Shown here: piece after piece, positions 33,114-46,666 of the stretch
How the letters are laid out: every line of letters starts with the position of its first letter
Position numbering within the stretch: position 1 is the first letter of the stretch
DNA from: Ecdyonurus torrentis
Taxonomy: Eukaryota > Arthropoda > Insecta > Ephemeroptera > Heptageniidae
DNA: 64,000 bases
Assembly: GCA_949318235.1 (NCBI GenBank)
Contig: CASGGR010000105.1
Location: 62,001 to 126,000, forward strand
Reading direction: 5' to 3'
Notes under the pieces: model-generated
The model's input: only the letters and a program-made list of their open reading frames with translations
The model's database searches: none
Told to the model about the DNA's origin: nothing
Program-made: the position numbers and the translations under genes

Positions 33114-33625
33114 GTAATTACATACTTATCTCTATGAGAGAGAGGAGAGAGAGGGAGGCATCAGAAGTGCTGGCTCCTGATACCTGTGACAACCAGGAGG
33201 TCAAGCCTGGTCTCGCTCCTGCTCCTGATACACAGGTAATTACATACTTATCTCTATGAGAGAGAGGAGAGAGAGGGAGGCATCAGAAGTGCTGGCTCCT
33301 GATACCTGTGACAACCAGGAGGTCAAGCCTGGTCTCGCTCCTGCTCCTGATACACAGGTAATTACATACTTATCTCTATGAGAGAGAGAGAGGAGAGAGA
33401 CACAGAGAGAGAGGGAGGCATCAGAAGTGCTGGCTCCTGATACCTGTGACGACCAGGAGGTCAAGCCTAGTCTCGCTCCTGCTCCTGATACTCAGGTAAT
33501 TACATACTTATCTCTACGAGAGAGAGGAGAGAGGGAGACATCAGAAGTGCTGGCTCCTGATACCTGTGACGACCAGGAGGTCAAGCCTGGTCTCGCTCCT
33601 GCTCCTGATACTCAGGTAGTTAATA
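33009..33625 (+). repeat. NBN: Minisatellite carrying exon 7 end and donor, five copies
   Basis: Five copies of a 113-138 bp unit: GAGAGAGGAGAGAG, the coding phrase GTGCTGGCTCCTGATACCTG and GCTCCTGCTCCTGATACNCAG followed by GTAATT or GTAGTT. Potential donors at 33114, 33236, 33358, 33496 and 33616. Reading past the first donor meets a stop soon after. The matching segment at 48385-48740 has only three copies. Confidence 0.92.
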
Positions 33626-33734
33626 TGGATCTTTCATACAACTTCTACTGTGCTAAGTAATAGGCCAAGAAAAAATAAAAAAAGGGGAAAAAAATTAGGA
33701 CAAGTCTGACTTTTTCAGGGTTGGTAGAGACCAT

Positions 33735-34612
33735 CCCTGGCAAAAGTTATCCACGGATATTCAATGATTCCCATGGATAATGTCTGGTTTCCCATGGATA
33801 TTTACATATTTCCCATGGATATTAGTATTTCCCACGTGGACTTTATTTCTATCCATGGGAAATTGAATATCCATGGACAGATTTTAATATTTCCCACGTA
33901 GTTTATAATTCCCATGGATAGTTTAATATATTTCCCATGGATATTAGTGTTTCCCACGTGGACTTTATTTCTATCCATGGGAAATTGAATATCCATGGAC
34001 AATTTTAAATTTTTCCACATAATTTATAATTCCCATGGATAGTTTAAGTATTTCCCATGGATAGTTTTGTGTGTCCATGGGAATTATTTAAGCGTGGCGG
34101 CATACCGAATATGACGATCTAAGCTCATTTACACAGTCCTAGTGCAAAAAATTAAAAAGTGCGTAAGAATAAAAAGTGTTTATTTTATAATCTTCAACTA
34201 GAATCAATGAAAAAAAATTTTCATTTTTTTAAATTTTCTTCCCAAAAAGTGGGTTTATTTCAAAAAGTTACCAACCCGTAAAAAATTTTATCGCGTTTTT
34301 CGATGTAACTCAATTTTTAATACCCCAAAAAGTCATTCTAAATTGTTGATTAAGAGCATATATTAACAAATAACCACTATAGATTGATAGTTTTAAAAAA
34401 AAATGCATATTAAAGTGAATATCCACTGACAGAAAAATTATCCATGGGGATTTCAACATTTTCCCCATGGATAGTTTCTATCCATGGGAAAAAAACTATC
34501 CACGGGCAATTTGTCCATGGACAATAATTTCCCATGGATAGAAACTATCCATGGGGAAAATGTTGAAATCCCCATGGATAATTTATTATCCATGGATACA
34601 CTTTTGCCAGGG
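33735..34612. mobile_element. Element with CCCTGGCAAAAGT ends and CCATGG array
   Basis: 878 bp, inverted ends CCCTGGCAAAAGT / ACTTTTGCCAGGG, flanked by AT on each side; the empty site at 48840-48846 (ACCATTACC) has one AT. The interior holds about 20 CCATGG hexamers, mostly within TTCCCATGGATA or its complement, clustered toward both ends. The middle is AT-rich with no transposase frame. Its 2-bp AT target and CCC start are shared with the element at 10122-10702. Confidence 0.82.
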
Positions 34613-36452
<1,840 letters not shown>

Positions 36453-36604
36453 ATTTGCTTTGTGTAAAGTTGTGCACCTCACACACACAAATGTATTTGA
36501 ATAATGTGGCGAACTTTGATGTTCCAGACTGCTGTTTATGTGAAGTTTCTGTGCTGGGAGAGTGTAAAGACCACGGCAGACCTTTCAGATTGTTTAGCAC
36601 TCCA
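36453..36604 (+). CDS. Borealin-associated exon a, unit D
   Basis: Same as 5056-5207, GTAAGT donor intact. Exon b is missing downstream; joining phase 0 directly to exon c at 37044 (phase 0) would keep a frame. Confidence 0.48.
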
Positions 36605-36779
36605 GTAAGTATGTATAGCGTGTATTTATATCTATCTAGCTATGTTAGTCAACACTAATAGTCTAGTCGTCTGCTAGCAATCTAAAGTCTTCGTAATTGC
36701 AACAGTTTTTTAATAGGTTAAAAAAAACAAAAAAAAAAAAAAAAAAAACTTTAATTTTAAATTGTTGAAATTTGACTAA

Positions 36780-36805
36780 TACTTTTTGAGACTAATACAC
36801 GATGA
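36780..36805. other. Deletion junction removing borealin exon b
   Basis: ACTAATACTTTTT is followed by GAGACTAATACACGATGAGG; in units A and B these flanks are about 475 bp apart and enclose exon b. The repeated ACTAATAC at both sides suggests a small filler. Confidence 0.8.
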
Positions 36806-37043
36806 GGACACAACTTGATCCAAAGTTATGTTTCTCGTTTGTTTTTTCTTGAACATATTTAAAAATAATAGCACATAAGATATTTTCACACATAAACATA
36901 TGGTCAGGTAGTTCACTCCTGAGCATATAACATTGAACTAATAGGTACAGTGATTAGAACACGTCAACAAATCACATTTGCTATATCGTAACTGTTGTAA
37001 TATTTAACATTTATTTATTAACACTTTGCTGTTTTGTTTGCAG

Positions 37044-37226
37044 AGTGTACTGGAGCACGAGGCTCGTATTGTCCTGACCAAGTTTGATCCCTCAAAACCA
37101 ATCAACCCAGCACGCTGGCCCATGGCTGACGAAGTGTCAGTGTCTCTCCGAGGCAGCCCCGTCGTCGCTCCTGCCTCGAGCACTGCCAGCACAGTCAACC
37201 TCAACATTCCACTGCAGAATGGCAAG
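37044..37226 (+). CDS. CDCA8: Borealin exon c, unit D
   Basis: Same as 6117-6299 with Val after RGSP. Phase 0 at both ends. Confidence 0.66.
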
Positions 37227-37419
37227 GTAGGCAGAATATTGTCAAGTCCAGTCTTCCTGGGGCAATTCTTAATGATAAAATAAAAAGGAAACCAGCAGTA
37301 GTCTTACATAATAGTGAAGAAAATAAATTTAAAGAAGCATAAAACATCGTGCTTAACGACGCCCAAAGATCGATGTCCAAACAAAATGGTTTCAAATTTC
37401 GTTTAAATTTGTTTTTCAG

Positions 37420-37587
37420 GTACTTGCGATCCTGCCTAAACCAATGGGGCATGTGTCCCACTTGCCAGAGATGAGTGAGGAATTCTTGGAGCAGCTGAAC
37501 ACCATTGAGGCCAACATTGGCATTGTGAAGCGACTGTGTCTGCAGCAGCGCACAATGCCTGCTCTCACACCCAGGGCCAGGAACTAG
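37420..37587 (+). CDS. CDCA8: Borealin last exon d, unit D
   Basis: Same protein as units A and B, TAG stop inside the minisatellite, one base change in the second repeat copy. Confidence 0.66.
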   Translation, partial: VLAILPKPMGHVSHLPEMSEEFLEQLNTIEANIGIVKRLCLQQRTMPALTPRARN

Positions 37588-38143
37588 CCTCACTCAGCCT
37601 GCTCTCACACCCAGGGACAGGAACTAGCCTCACTCACACCCTGGGCCAGGAACTAGCCTCACTCAGCCTGTTCTCACACCCAGCGGGAGAGCTAAACTAT
37701 TTCCTTGCCTATTGTAGGATACATCTGAACTATTTCCTTGCCTAATTATTACTACGATCATTATTATTTCTTTGTTAAACAAAGCATGCAGACTGTGTAA
37801 TTATTAAAAGTTAAGTGTTTAAGTTTAATTGTTATTTTTAAGTCATTAAAAACTCACTAAACGTCTTTCATTCATCTTTTTACTTGTACGTCATCTTAAT
37901 TGTATCAAACTAATTTTAATTTAATATATTATATTGACATCTGTATTGACATCCACTGATTTCTTTTTGTATTTTTAATAATTTCATGTTGAGGTTTATT
38001 GAAAAGTAACAAATTTGTAATATTAAATAAAAATGAACATGAAAATTAATATTGGGGGGATGGGTTATATTGTGAATATACTGTATATAAAAAAACACGT
38101 AAAATTCACAACTTTTGTCTTTCTCGCCTTTTATTATTATTAT

Positions 38144-38584
38144 CAATTTAAGGAAAAAACCATCGCGGTTAGGATCAATGATAAAGAAAAGGATAGAAAA
38201 ACCAGCAAGGGCCTTACCACAGTAGAAGTTCTATGGAGAGGTCGAGGTCTTGCATGGCACAGTATAATGTTATAAAAGTTTCTTTATAACTTGAGAGCTT
38301 TCGTCATATGATAATGACATTATCAATCAAAAGAGAAAATTACTTGAGCACATCACTGAGCAGTGTCTTGTCTTGTACAAGACAAGACACTGCTCAGTGA
38401 TGTGCTCAAGTAATTTTCTCTTTTGATTGATAATGTCATTATCATATGACGAAAGCTCTCAAGTTATAAAGAAACTTTTATAACATTATACTGTGCCATG
38501 CAAGACCTCGACCTCTCCATAGAACTTCTACTGTGGTAAGGCCCTTGCTGGTTTTTCTATCCTTTTCTTTATCATTGATTTTAT
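38144..38584. mobile_element. Long perfect palindrome inserted in unit D
   Basis: Absent from units A and B, where TTATTATTATTATATTTTT is uninterrupted. A palindrome with arms of about 203 bp (38174-38579, centre GTAC at 38375-38378) appears perfect. A 30-bp left extension (GGAAAAAACCATCGCGGTTA) is unpaired. The left half recurs at 52939-53175. Foldback element; no coding capacity. Confidence 0.9.
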
Positions 38585-40550
38585 TATTATTATATTTTTA
38601 TTCACTCCAATTTGATAATAGCAACATTTTGTGTTTTATTTGTATTCTATTTCCTTGATCCATTCCATGTTAATAACGTGCATACATAAAACTTGTGAAT
38701 ATGTTCTCGTAATGTTTAAAAATTTGTTTTTTTATATCTTAAGTAACTAATAAATAATAATGTTTAATGAAAACTACTTTTGTACATTTCTCAAAAATAT
38801 AAAAAAATAAAATCGTAAGTTTTGTTAATGCATATAAGATACGTATAGGACATATAAGGACAGAGGACAGCAATAGCGGAAGTAAGATAACGATCGTGTG
38901 GATATAACACATATTTTTGTGTTGTAAAAATTTCGGCGAGTGCAGGTGCAGTTATATATGATTTTAGTTTATTGAATGAATAAAAAAACAAACAAAAAAC
39001 TATGTATTTATATAATTTATACTATGGTGTATTATTATATAATCGTGTGACAATTGTTAATAATTGCTCATACTTATAAATTGCAAATTTTCGTAAACAA
39101 ATTAGGCCTATATTGTACGATTTCTGTTTTATAAACAATTTTTTTTTCTTCTTCCTTTTGTATCAATTAATAACGTATGATATTTCAATACTAAAATATT
39201 ATATTAAAAATTGCTAAATAAAATACAAGTATTTGATTCACAACAAACAAATTTGCATTACATTGCAAATAATTGTGTTCTTTATGTTTTGAATAATAAT
39301 AATATATTATATATAAATAATATTTTAATGCATAATAATAAAGAGGTAGTTCTGCAGAATTAGAATTAATTCGGAGCTTAGAATAGAGAAAATTTTGTAA
39401 CCCAGGACAAAATTAAATTTCTAGTCACATTTGTAAGTGGCTCCTAATTGCTCTTAATTTAGAAAGCTAGTTTTTTTAATTATGAGCATTTTTATTAATA
39501 AAAATAAGGCTCAGATATTTAAATACATTGAGAGTTGAAAAGTATCGTGATTTTGGTTTGAGTTTTGCAGGCATTCAATGGAGACTTTAATGATCGAAGT
39601 TCCAATTGTTAATTAATGTGAAAATTAAGTTAATTATTAAAAATTCAAAGTTGTGACAACTAAAATCATTGTTTTAGAGAACACGCCACTGAACTATCGT
39701 GTTGTTTTGCAAAGATTTGCAATTTCCTAGCTTTTCACTTTTCAATATATATAAATACAAATTCCTCCCTTGTAAATTAAAATTCGAGGACTTAAAGGGC
39801 AGTTCTGTGATCAGAAGATCAAGAGCTTTCCAATGATGTGCATGTTATTAGGATTCGCGTCCGAAAGTTTCAAGGTCACAAAAACAAGCAAGGCTAACCC
39901 CTTCTTTGTTTTTTTGGCTGAAATATTTTTTGTCAAGAAACCCATGGACATGCACATTGTTAGAAAGCCCTTGAACTGCTGATTACAGAACTGCCCTTAA
40001 ATCTTCAATTAACCCCTTGGTTAACAAATTATTAATGAAAAACAATTTATGTAAAATTTTGAAAAAATTGAGTTAGACGTGATTTATTACTAATAAAGGT
40101 ACGTAGAGTACGAATCTGAGGTTCATTTTAAATATCAGTCCTTATTTGTAAATTTAGCGGGGTGTGAAGTTGTTCAGTTTTAGAGTATCCTGCGAGCTAG
40201 GCAACTTGTCGTGCATCAATGCTCAACCAGTTGCCTAACTTACAGGGGACTTCCAAAAAGTAGTTTTATATTGTTTCAATTTCATATTTAGTGAGTGGTT
40301 AGCTCGTCAGTTACCAGACTCCCTATTACTACCATATTTCAGTTCTTCTTTCTTTTCTTTAGTATTGTAAGTGGGTTATAAAAATAATTATTTTTATAAG
40401 TCATTTTTTTTCCGCGATAAAATTTATTTTTATTTCATTCTTAAATTTCTTTTTTTTTTTTTACATTGATACATTGATATTTCACTAAAAACATAATTTA
40501 AATTTTTTAATTTATTCCAAACTATAATAAAACAGTTTTTTTTGACGTGC
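38585..40550 (+). other. Unit D gene-free AT-rich stretch
   Basis: Matches 7207-9150 with small indels (for example TAGTCACATTTG at 39422). Contains the TTAA MITE at 39792-40000. No exon seen. Confidence 0.6.
39792..40000. mobile_element. MITE with TTAA ends, unit D
   Basis: Third copy of the element at 8400-8608. Confidence 0.75.
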
Positions 40551-40602
40551 AAAAAAAAAAAAAAGAAAAAAAGAAAAGAAAGAAAGAAAGAAAGAAAAAA
40601 AA

Positions 40603-40761
40603 CAGTATCGACCCCTGGTGGTGCTCGTGGTGAACATGGAGGGTGACCCCAGAAGTTTGAAGGTCAGGGACAATGTCCTCAAGCTTGGAGGTCATGTGGT
40701 GACCTCTTGGTCTTCCAAGGTCACCCATGTTACTATGCCATCAATCAAGATGACGGTGAAG
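40603..40761 (+). pseudogene. NBN: NBN exon 4' (5'-truncated), unit D
   Basis: As at 9209 and 19535, with the normal Gly codon: five synonymous and no protein-changing differences from exon 4. Preceded by a short GAAA tract (40551-40602), no proper acceptor. Confidence 0.8.
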
Positions 40762-40817
40762 GTGGGTGGTTTAATTTAGCTAGTTAACATTAACTTTTAT
40801 ACTAATCAAAGTAATCA

Positions 40818-40962
40818 ATATTGATTGATGTAAGCAGCTTCAGTAGCCAGTGCAATGTTATCCTGGTGACGAGCTGATTACATTGCACTGGCTACTGAAG
40901 CTGCTTACATCAATCAATATTGATTACTTTGATTAGTATAAAAGTTAATGTTAAATATTGAT
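40818..40962. repeat. Extended hairpin repeat, unit D
   Basis: Here the CAGTAGCCAGT hairpin has arms extended to about 65 bp, running from AGTATAAAAGTTAATG at the right to TTAACTTTTATACT at the left, with a reversed loop relative to 9440-9520. It looks like an inversion or arm copying event at the same site. Confidence 0.8.
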
Positions 40963-41067
40963 TGATGCTAGCAGCTTCTTATTTAATTTAATATTTCATA
41001 ATTAACTTATTGAAAATATTGATAGATTATTTCCAATATCTAAAATATATTGATTTCAATATTCCAG

Positions 41068-41327
41068 GTGGTATGTGCCCTGGCTAAAGGTATTCCTATT
41101 GTGACTCCTGACCTCTGGGTCACCTGGGTCAAGATCATTGAAGGTCAAGGTCACAGAGTGCCGGCCAGGCCCCTCACTCTGCCAGACCCCGCCCACTTCC
41201 TGCCTAGAGTGAAAGACATTACGTTGAACGGCTACCAAGTCTCCTTTGCTGTGAACCCTCAGCGACGTACGTTGTTCGCTGGCAAGACGTTCGTGTTTGT
41301 GAGTGGCAAGCAGTTGTTGAGGATGTC
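41068..41327 (+). pseudogene. NBN: NBN exon 5, unit D, 3'-truncated
   Basis: Same sequence and breakpoint as unit A 26-285. The intact exon 5 lies 4 kb downstream. Confidence 0.83.
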
Positions 41328-42818
41328 TTTTTTAACCTCTTTTAGGAACCTCTTTTATACTTCATTATACAAAAATAAACACACTCTAAAAAATGATGCA
41401 TTAGTTGCGAATCCAAACTTATTTAAGATATACACGTTTAAGTTAATATGAGGAGCTAAAAATACATTTTAGTAGTTTTTTTTTAATAAAAGCTATTTTA
41501 AATTAAAATAGCTTCAAAAAAGTTTTTTTGCTATTTTTAATAACATGCATGCTAAAATGCAATATACTCATAATTTTAATAACTTAAAATTAAAAGTTAT
41601 TTATCACAAACGAGTTAACTAAAGTACATGTCTGCATCTAATAATAATAATACTAATGTTAGCTCATTTTTCGTCCAATTTGTTTAGTATGTATAGCATA
41701 CCACTTTAAACAACAGGAATATGTATGTATGTATATTATTTTTCAGGATTTTTTTTTTATCTATATGACCCATCCGTCTTCCCTCCCATCCACCGAGTAC
41801 ACGTGTGTCTCATGCCTTATTATTAGCGTGGAATTAACGTAACTTAAAACTCACTGCTACTAACGCAATGTAAGTGTGACAATTTGACGATTTAAAACAA
41901 AAGTCACATTTGCTTACCATTCATAATACAATTTGCTCATTTTTGTAAACTAAATTAAGGCAGACAAGAGCCGGGATTTCATTTCTCATAAAAATACGAT
42001 TTTGTTACAAATTTCAGCGTTTTGAATATAAAATATGACTTTTTCAATATCTTAAGCAGCTACTTCACATGAAATCATTATTAATTACCTTCTAATATCA
42101 TTAAATTATTAGATTTTTCCTTCAAATTCATGTTTGTGAGTTCAAAGAGCCGCCATTGTTGTTAATGTTATGATTTGCGATAGTGCTTTGTTTATGTTAA
42201 ATTAGAGAAATTTTCTATTTCAAGAATTTCAAGATTAATGTAATTTTAGTGAACTCGTGCGAGGCTATATAGTGTTGGAAAAAATATTAATTTCAAACTT
42301 TTGCAAGAAATTTGGGGTCAGTATTTAAATGATTTACAACTAAATGGCATATTTGTAACCTTTCCATATTTTCAAAATTGTTATAATAGTATTTTGAAGA
42401 ACACGAAAATTTCATTTTATAGCTAGCCTCGCAAACAAGGTACAGTAAAATCCTGGTAAAATTAACGCAAATCTGAACGAAAACAAAACACTAACGAAAT
42501 ACGAAATTCACATACACAAAATGGCGGCAGCCTATGTTACATGTAACTTCGTGTTGCATGATATGGTGCAAAAATATTAGAATTTGTTGATTTTAGCAGG
42601 TAATTATAAATTAACTTATGTTATTTAGCTGCTTTAAATACTGAGCTAATGATTTTTTAGTTGCAGAAAGCTGAAATCTACTGCAAAATTGTAATTTTAC
42701 GAGAAACTACAATCCCGCCATTTGTCACCGCCTTCGTGTTTGCAAATACAAAACAAATATTTTTTGTTCTCTGGTTTTGTTCTTGATTTCGACTTGCTGT
42801 CAATAATTTAAGTTCACA
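41328..42818 (+). other. Unit D spacer and NBN 5' flank
   Basis: Matches 286-1694, with the CATGCATGC variant as in C. No exon seen. It should contain the promoter for the exon 1 that follows. Confidence 0.55.
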
Positions 42819-42846
42819 ATGTGGTCCTTACATTGCACCTCAAACA
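42819..42846 (+). CDS. NBN: NBN exon 1 coding part, unit D
   Basis: ATG, MWSLHCTSN, GTGAGT donor. First exon of the longest NBN chain (to 56580), but exon 2 is missing from intron 1 here, so the FHA N-half and the frame would be lost in a transcript starting here. Confidence 0.7.
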
Positions 42847-44085
42847 GTGAGTATCAATTTATATCTGTAATTTACCTAGTACATATGTATAGTTAGCAAG
42901 GGTGAAATCTGATTGTTTGTTTTTGTTCGAAATATTCGTGCTCCGTGCCAACGGACCGGTAATGTTTTAATTGTTATTATTATTGTGAATTTTCTAGTTT
43001 GACCGATGCATAGGGTAAAAGTTGACGCCATATGTACGCACGAAGTCATTTGGGAAAATGAATCAATTTGACAGTTTAAAATGTACAGTCAACCGGGGAC
43101 CGGGGTGACTTTGAACACCCATTTATCTCTACTTTGGGCACTCATTTCAAAATTTTGAAAGGTGTCATTAAGATCAAAAACATAAGAAAAAAAATACTTA
43201 TGTAATAAAATTGATGACTCCTCTGTATCTTCCCAAATAAAATTCAATGACTGCCAAAGAGTATGTATGTATACTGCGAAACCTGCAGCTCTTTAAAGTA
43301 ATAACATATAATAATGATGTGTCCAAAAATGCATTTTTACCTAGGTCTACGTTATTGTGTAATGTAGGACAAATTGATGTACTTAATGAATCGTTCAATT
43401 ATTATTTTGATGTGGTCAAACATTTTTACATTATGTCATAAGATGAACTTGACTTATACGCAAATGTAATGCACATTTTGTGGTGCAAGAATACATGTTT
43501 AGCTATTCTTTCATCATTGATTTTTACGTTTATAAAATATTTATACGGCTACAGTGTACTAAAATAATTTATACAAAGATAAGCGTAACTCCAGCGGGTG
43601 TAAGTTGTACTTGTGACATAGGTTCAAGGTCGCTGTGACGGCTTTTGCTCTCAGCACATTAATAATTAAAAATTTGAGATCGCATTTTCTGGAGGTTTAC
43701 TAACGCAGTGATCACTATTAAGGATTAACCTCAGACCTAGCAAAAGCAAAATATCTCAAAATTGGTTCAATAACTTTTTTTTAAAACTTTAAGGGGTTTA
43801 AAAAATGTCATGATCTACGAGCTCCAGTTAACAGAATATTCAAACAATATTTGTGACTCGAGATAATTAGGATTAAAATTTGCATATAATTAGCATTGTG
43901 TTTTTGTTTTTTCAATTTTAAAAGATTTTGGTTCGATAACTTTTTTTGAAACTTTCTGAATATTTTCAATTTATTCCCGCGTGGGCTAATTGCCAAAGGT
44001 TTACGTCACAAGTTTTTACGCGGAGTGTACCGTGGCAATAAGATAGCAAGCGCAGTATACTAACACATGTACATGTTTATCACAG

Positions 44086-44252
44086 GAAAACCCAGCTGTA
44101 CTTCCCACCGTAGAGCTAACGGACACAGACTCCAAATACGGGACCTACCTCAACACCAGCATAGAGAACGGAGTTGCCATGAACAAGAGCCACGCCTTCT
44201 TGCTGCGACATGGCTACAGAGTTAGGTTTGGCAAGCAGTGGAACATCTGGAG
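44086..44252 (+). CDS. NBN: NBN exon 3 (FHA C-half), unit D
   Basis: Same as the other exon 3 copies, splice sites intact; joins exon 4 at 44585 in phase 2. Confidence 0.88.
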
Positions 44253-44584
44253 GTGAGAGTTCAACATCACAAATATTTAAGACAGTTGTGACACACTTGG
44301 AGGGGAAATAGTCAAAATCACAACTATATTGTAGCATTTAATGTTTCTATTATATTTATATACATTAAGGTACTAATTTAACATTGTAGAAGCTTCTTGT
44401 TAGTGTGTTTGTGAGAAAACTACTGCACTGAGGTCACAAATATTTAAATGTGGAATACTAGACATACTTTTACGTGTTTTAAGACAGTAAAATGTACTAA
44501 TTTAACATTGTAGAAGCCTCTTGTTAGTGTGTTTGTGAGAAAACTACTGCACTGAGGTCACAAATATTTAAATGTTACTTTCAG

Positions 44585-44747
44585 GTTGCAGTATCGACCC
44601 CTGGTGGTGCTCGTGGTGAACATGGAGGGTGACCCCAGAAGTTTGAAGGTCAGGGATAATGTCCTCAAGCTTGGAGGTCATGTGGTGACCTCTTGGTCGT
44701 CCAAGGTCACGCATGTTACTATGCCATCAATCAAGATGACGGTCAAG
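44585..44747 (+). CDS. NBN: NBN exon 4 (BRCT1 N-half), unit D
   Basis: 163 nt, frame intact, BRCT signature LKLGGHVVTSWSSKVTHV. It has CTC at the first variable codon like exon 4' but the exon 4 bases elsewhere. Only here is exon 4 followed directly, after a 276-bp intron, by an intact exon 5, so this is taken as the ancestral arrangement. Confidence 0.9.
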
Positions 44748-45023
44748 GTGGGTGGTTTAATTTAGCAAGTTAACATTAACTTGTATACTACTACTGAATG
44801 TAATCCATATTGATTGATGTTAGCAGCTTCAGTAGCCAGTTCAATGTAATCAGCTCGTCACCAGGACTACATTGCACTGGCTACTGAAGCTGCTAACTGT
44901 ATTCAAATCAATATTGATTGATGTTAGCAGCTTCTTATATAATTTATTTATACATAATTAACTTATTGAAAATATTGATAGATTATTTCCAATATCTAAA
45001 ATATATTGATTTCAATATTCCAG

Positions 45024-45303
45024 GTGGTATGTGCCCTGGCTAAAGGTATTCCTATCGTGACTCCAGACCTCTGGGTCACCTGGGTCAAGATCATTGAAGG
45101 TCAAGGTCACAGAGTGCCGGCCAGGCCCCTCACTCTGCCAGACCCCGCCCACTTCCTGCCTAGAGTGAAAGACGTTACGTTGAACGGCTACCAAGTCTCC
45201 TTTGCTGTGAACCCTCAGCGACGTACGTTGTTCGCTGGCAAGACGTTTGTGTTTGTGAGTGGCAAGCAGTTGTTGAGGATGTCCATGGCAATTGCAGAGG
45301 CAG
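45024..45303 (+). CDS. NBN: NBN exon 5 (BRCT1 end, BRCT2 start), intact
   Basis: 280 nt, phase 0 in, GCAG|GTGGGT donor, phase 1 out. It encodes VVCALAKGIPIVTPDLWVTW (the second BRCT1 half with the conserved Trp), a linker with LTLPDPAHFLP, then BRCT2 start TLFAGKTFVFVSGKQLLRMS and MAIAEA. The last part continues in frame with GGSSVLF of exon 6, matching human [28 protein letters not shown]. Only copy with its 3' end. Confidence 0.93.
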
Positions 45304-45362
45304 GTGGGTACACTCAGGGCAGTACAAAATTTAAGTTTAAAAATGACATATTGCTGTTGTAA

Positions 45363-45900
45363 AGTATGATAAATTTGACAGAAAATGCCAGGAGAAACCA
45401 GGGCTGGTCTTACCATAGTGAAGAGATATAGTCCCGTAGTTCAGTGACCATCTTGCTAGCACAGATAAAAAAAACTAACACATTGCAAATATTTCAGCAA
45501 TAAACTACAAGAAGCCTTCATCAGGCATTACAGACTTGGGTCATTTTGATCAATTTATAGTTTCTCTCCAAATTGTTTTTCAAAATTTGAAATAATTATA
45601 AATAAATATTAGTAAGTATGATAAATTGAAAGAAAAGGATAGGAGAAAACCAGCAAGGGCCTTACCATAGTGAATTCATAGTTTCTCTCTGAGTCTGTAA
45701 GGACTGATGAAGGCATAACACGCTCCATATCTCTCTTGGAGTCGATTGCCGAAATATTTCCAATGTGTTAGTTATTTTATATCTGTGCTAGCAAGATTTT
45801 CACCGAACTATGGGACTCTCTTCACTATGGTAAGGCCCTTGCTGGTTTTATCCTATCCTTTTCTTTCAATTTATCATACCTAACCGCGATGGTTTATTTT
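45363..45900. mobile_element. Foldback element in NBN intron 5
   Basis: Ends contain GAAAATGCCAGGAGAAACCA...CTTACCATAGTGAAGAGA on the left and TCTTCACTATGGTAAGGCCC...GGTTTTATCC on the right, with GTGCTAGCAAGAT and ATCTTGCTAGCAC inside and a CTACAAGAAGCCTTCATC core. Same family as 50165-51395. Non-coding. Confidence 0.75.
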
Positions 45901-46087
45901 CCTTAATATACATAATATTAGTAAGTATTATTATTAATAGTCTATATAGCCTGCCTATATTATTTTTTGCTGACAAAATCCAGGTTTTGTGTGAACACTT
46001 ACTTTTCATCAATTTAACAAATAATTGCAAACACTTTATGAAGTCAAATCTTATAAATTCACATATCTATAAACAGACTACGGTATC

Positions 46088-46412
46088 TTCTATATGGTGC
46101 CTGCATTCATTTTATAGTCGACGCCATATTGGATAACTCAATAACATGGATGGCATAGGAAAATAACTCATTTTGCCAGTTTAAAGCCACTACAGTATGC
46201 AATATTTTTGAGAGCATTGATGCTGTAAATATGTTTAGTTAGTATCTCAAGTATGTGAGGAAAATAAAAACAAAAACATTAAGGAAAAAATAACTGATTT
46301 TCCAAAGAAAATTGGCTTAAACAAAGTTTGTCCTATGCTGAACAATGTTATTCACTACTCTAGTATGGCCTCCAAGCGCATTCAATATGACGTCTTCTGC
46401 ATACACCCTGTA
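46088..46412. mobile_element. TATAGGGTGT-family MITE in NBN intron 5
   Basis: Near-identical to 26813-27138, showing that the block carrying exons 6-7 was duplicated with this element already in place. Confidence 0.65.
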
Positions 46413-46528
46413 AGAACATCAAATAAAATTAACACCTAATGTCTGTCTCTCTTGTTTATTTTAATTAGTTAATCATTTAACTAAGTATTAAACTATTTTA
46501 ATTAGTTTTATTGTTATTATATTTGCAG

Positions 46529-46666
46529 GAGGCAGCAGTGTGTTGTTTGGTCGTGGAGGGTTGACGATGGAGGAGATGTGTGAGGACAACGTCATCGTCG
46601 TCAACAACAACGTCAACGTCAACAAGGCTGACACTCAGCTGCCTGACCAACTCAACACTCTCATGG
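46529..46666 (+). CDS. NBN: NBN exon 6 (BRCT2 middle), intact chain
   Basis: 138 nt, same as 27253-27390. G from exon 5 plus GA completes Gly, giving AEAG-GSSVLFGRGGLTMEEM. Donor ATGG|GTCAGT, phase 1, completed by exon 7 as LMDILELKD, matching human SIMDMLQRQ. The intron that follows is the empty site for the LTR element at 27412. Confidence 0.9.
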
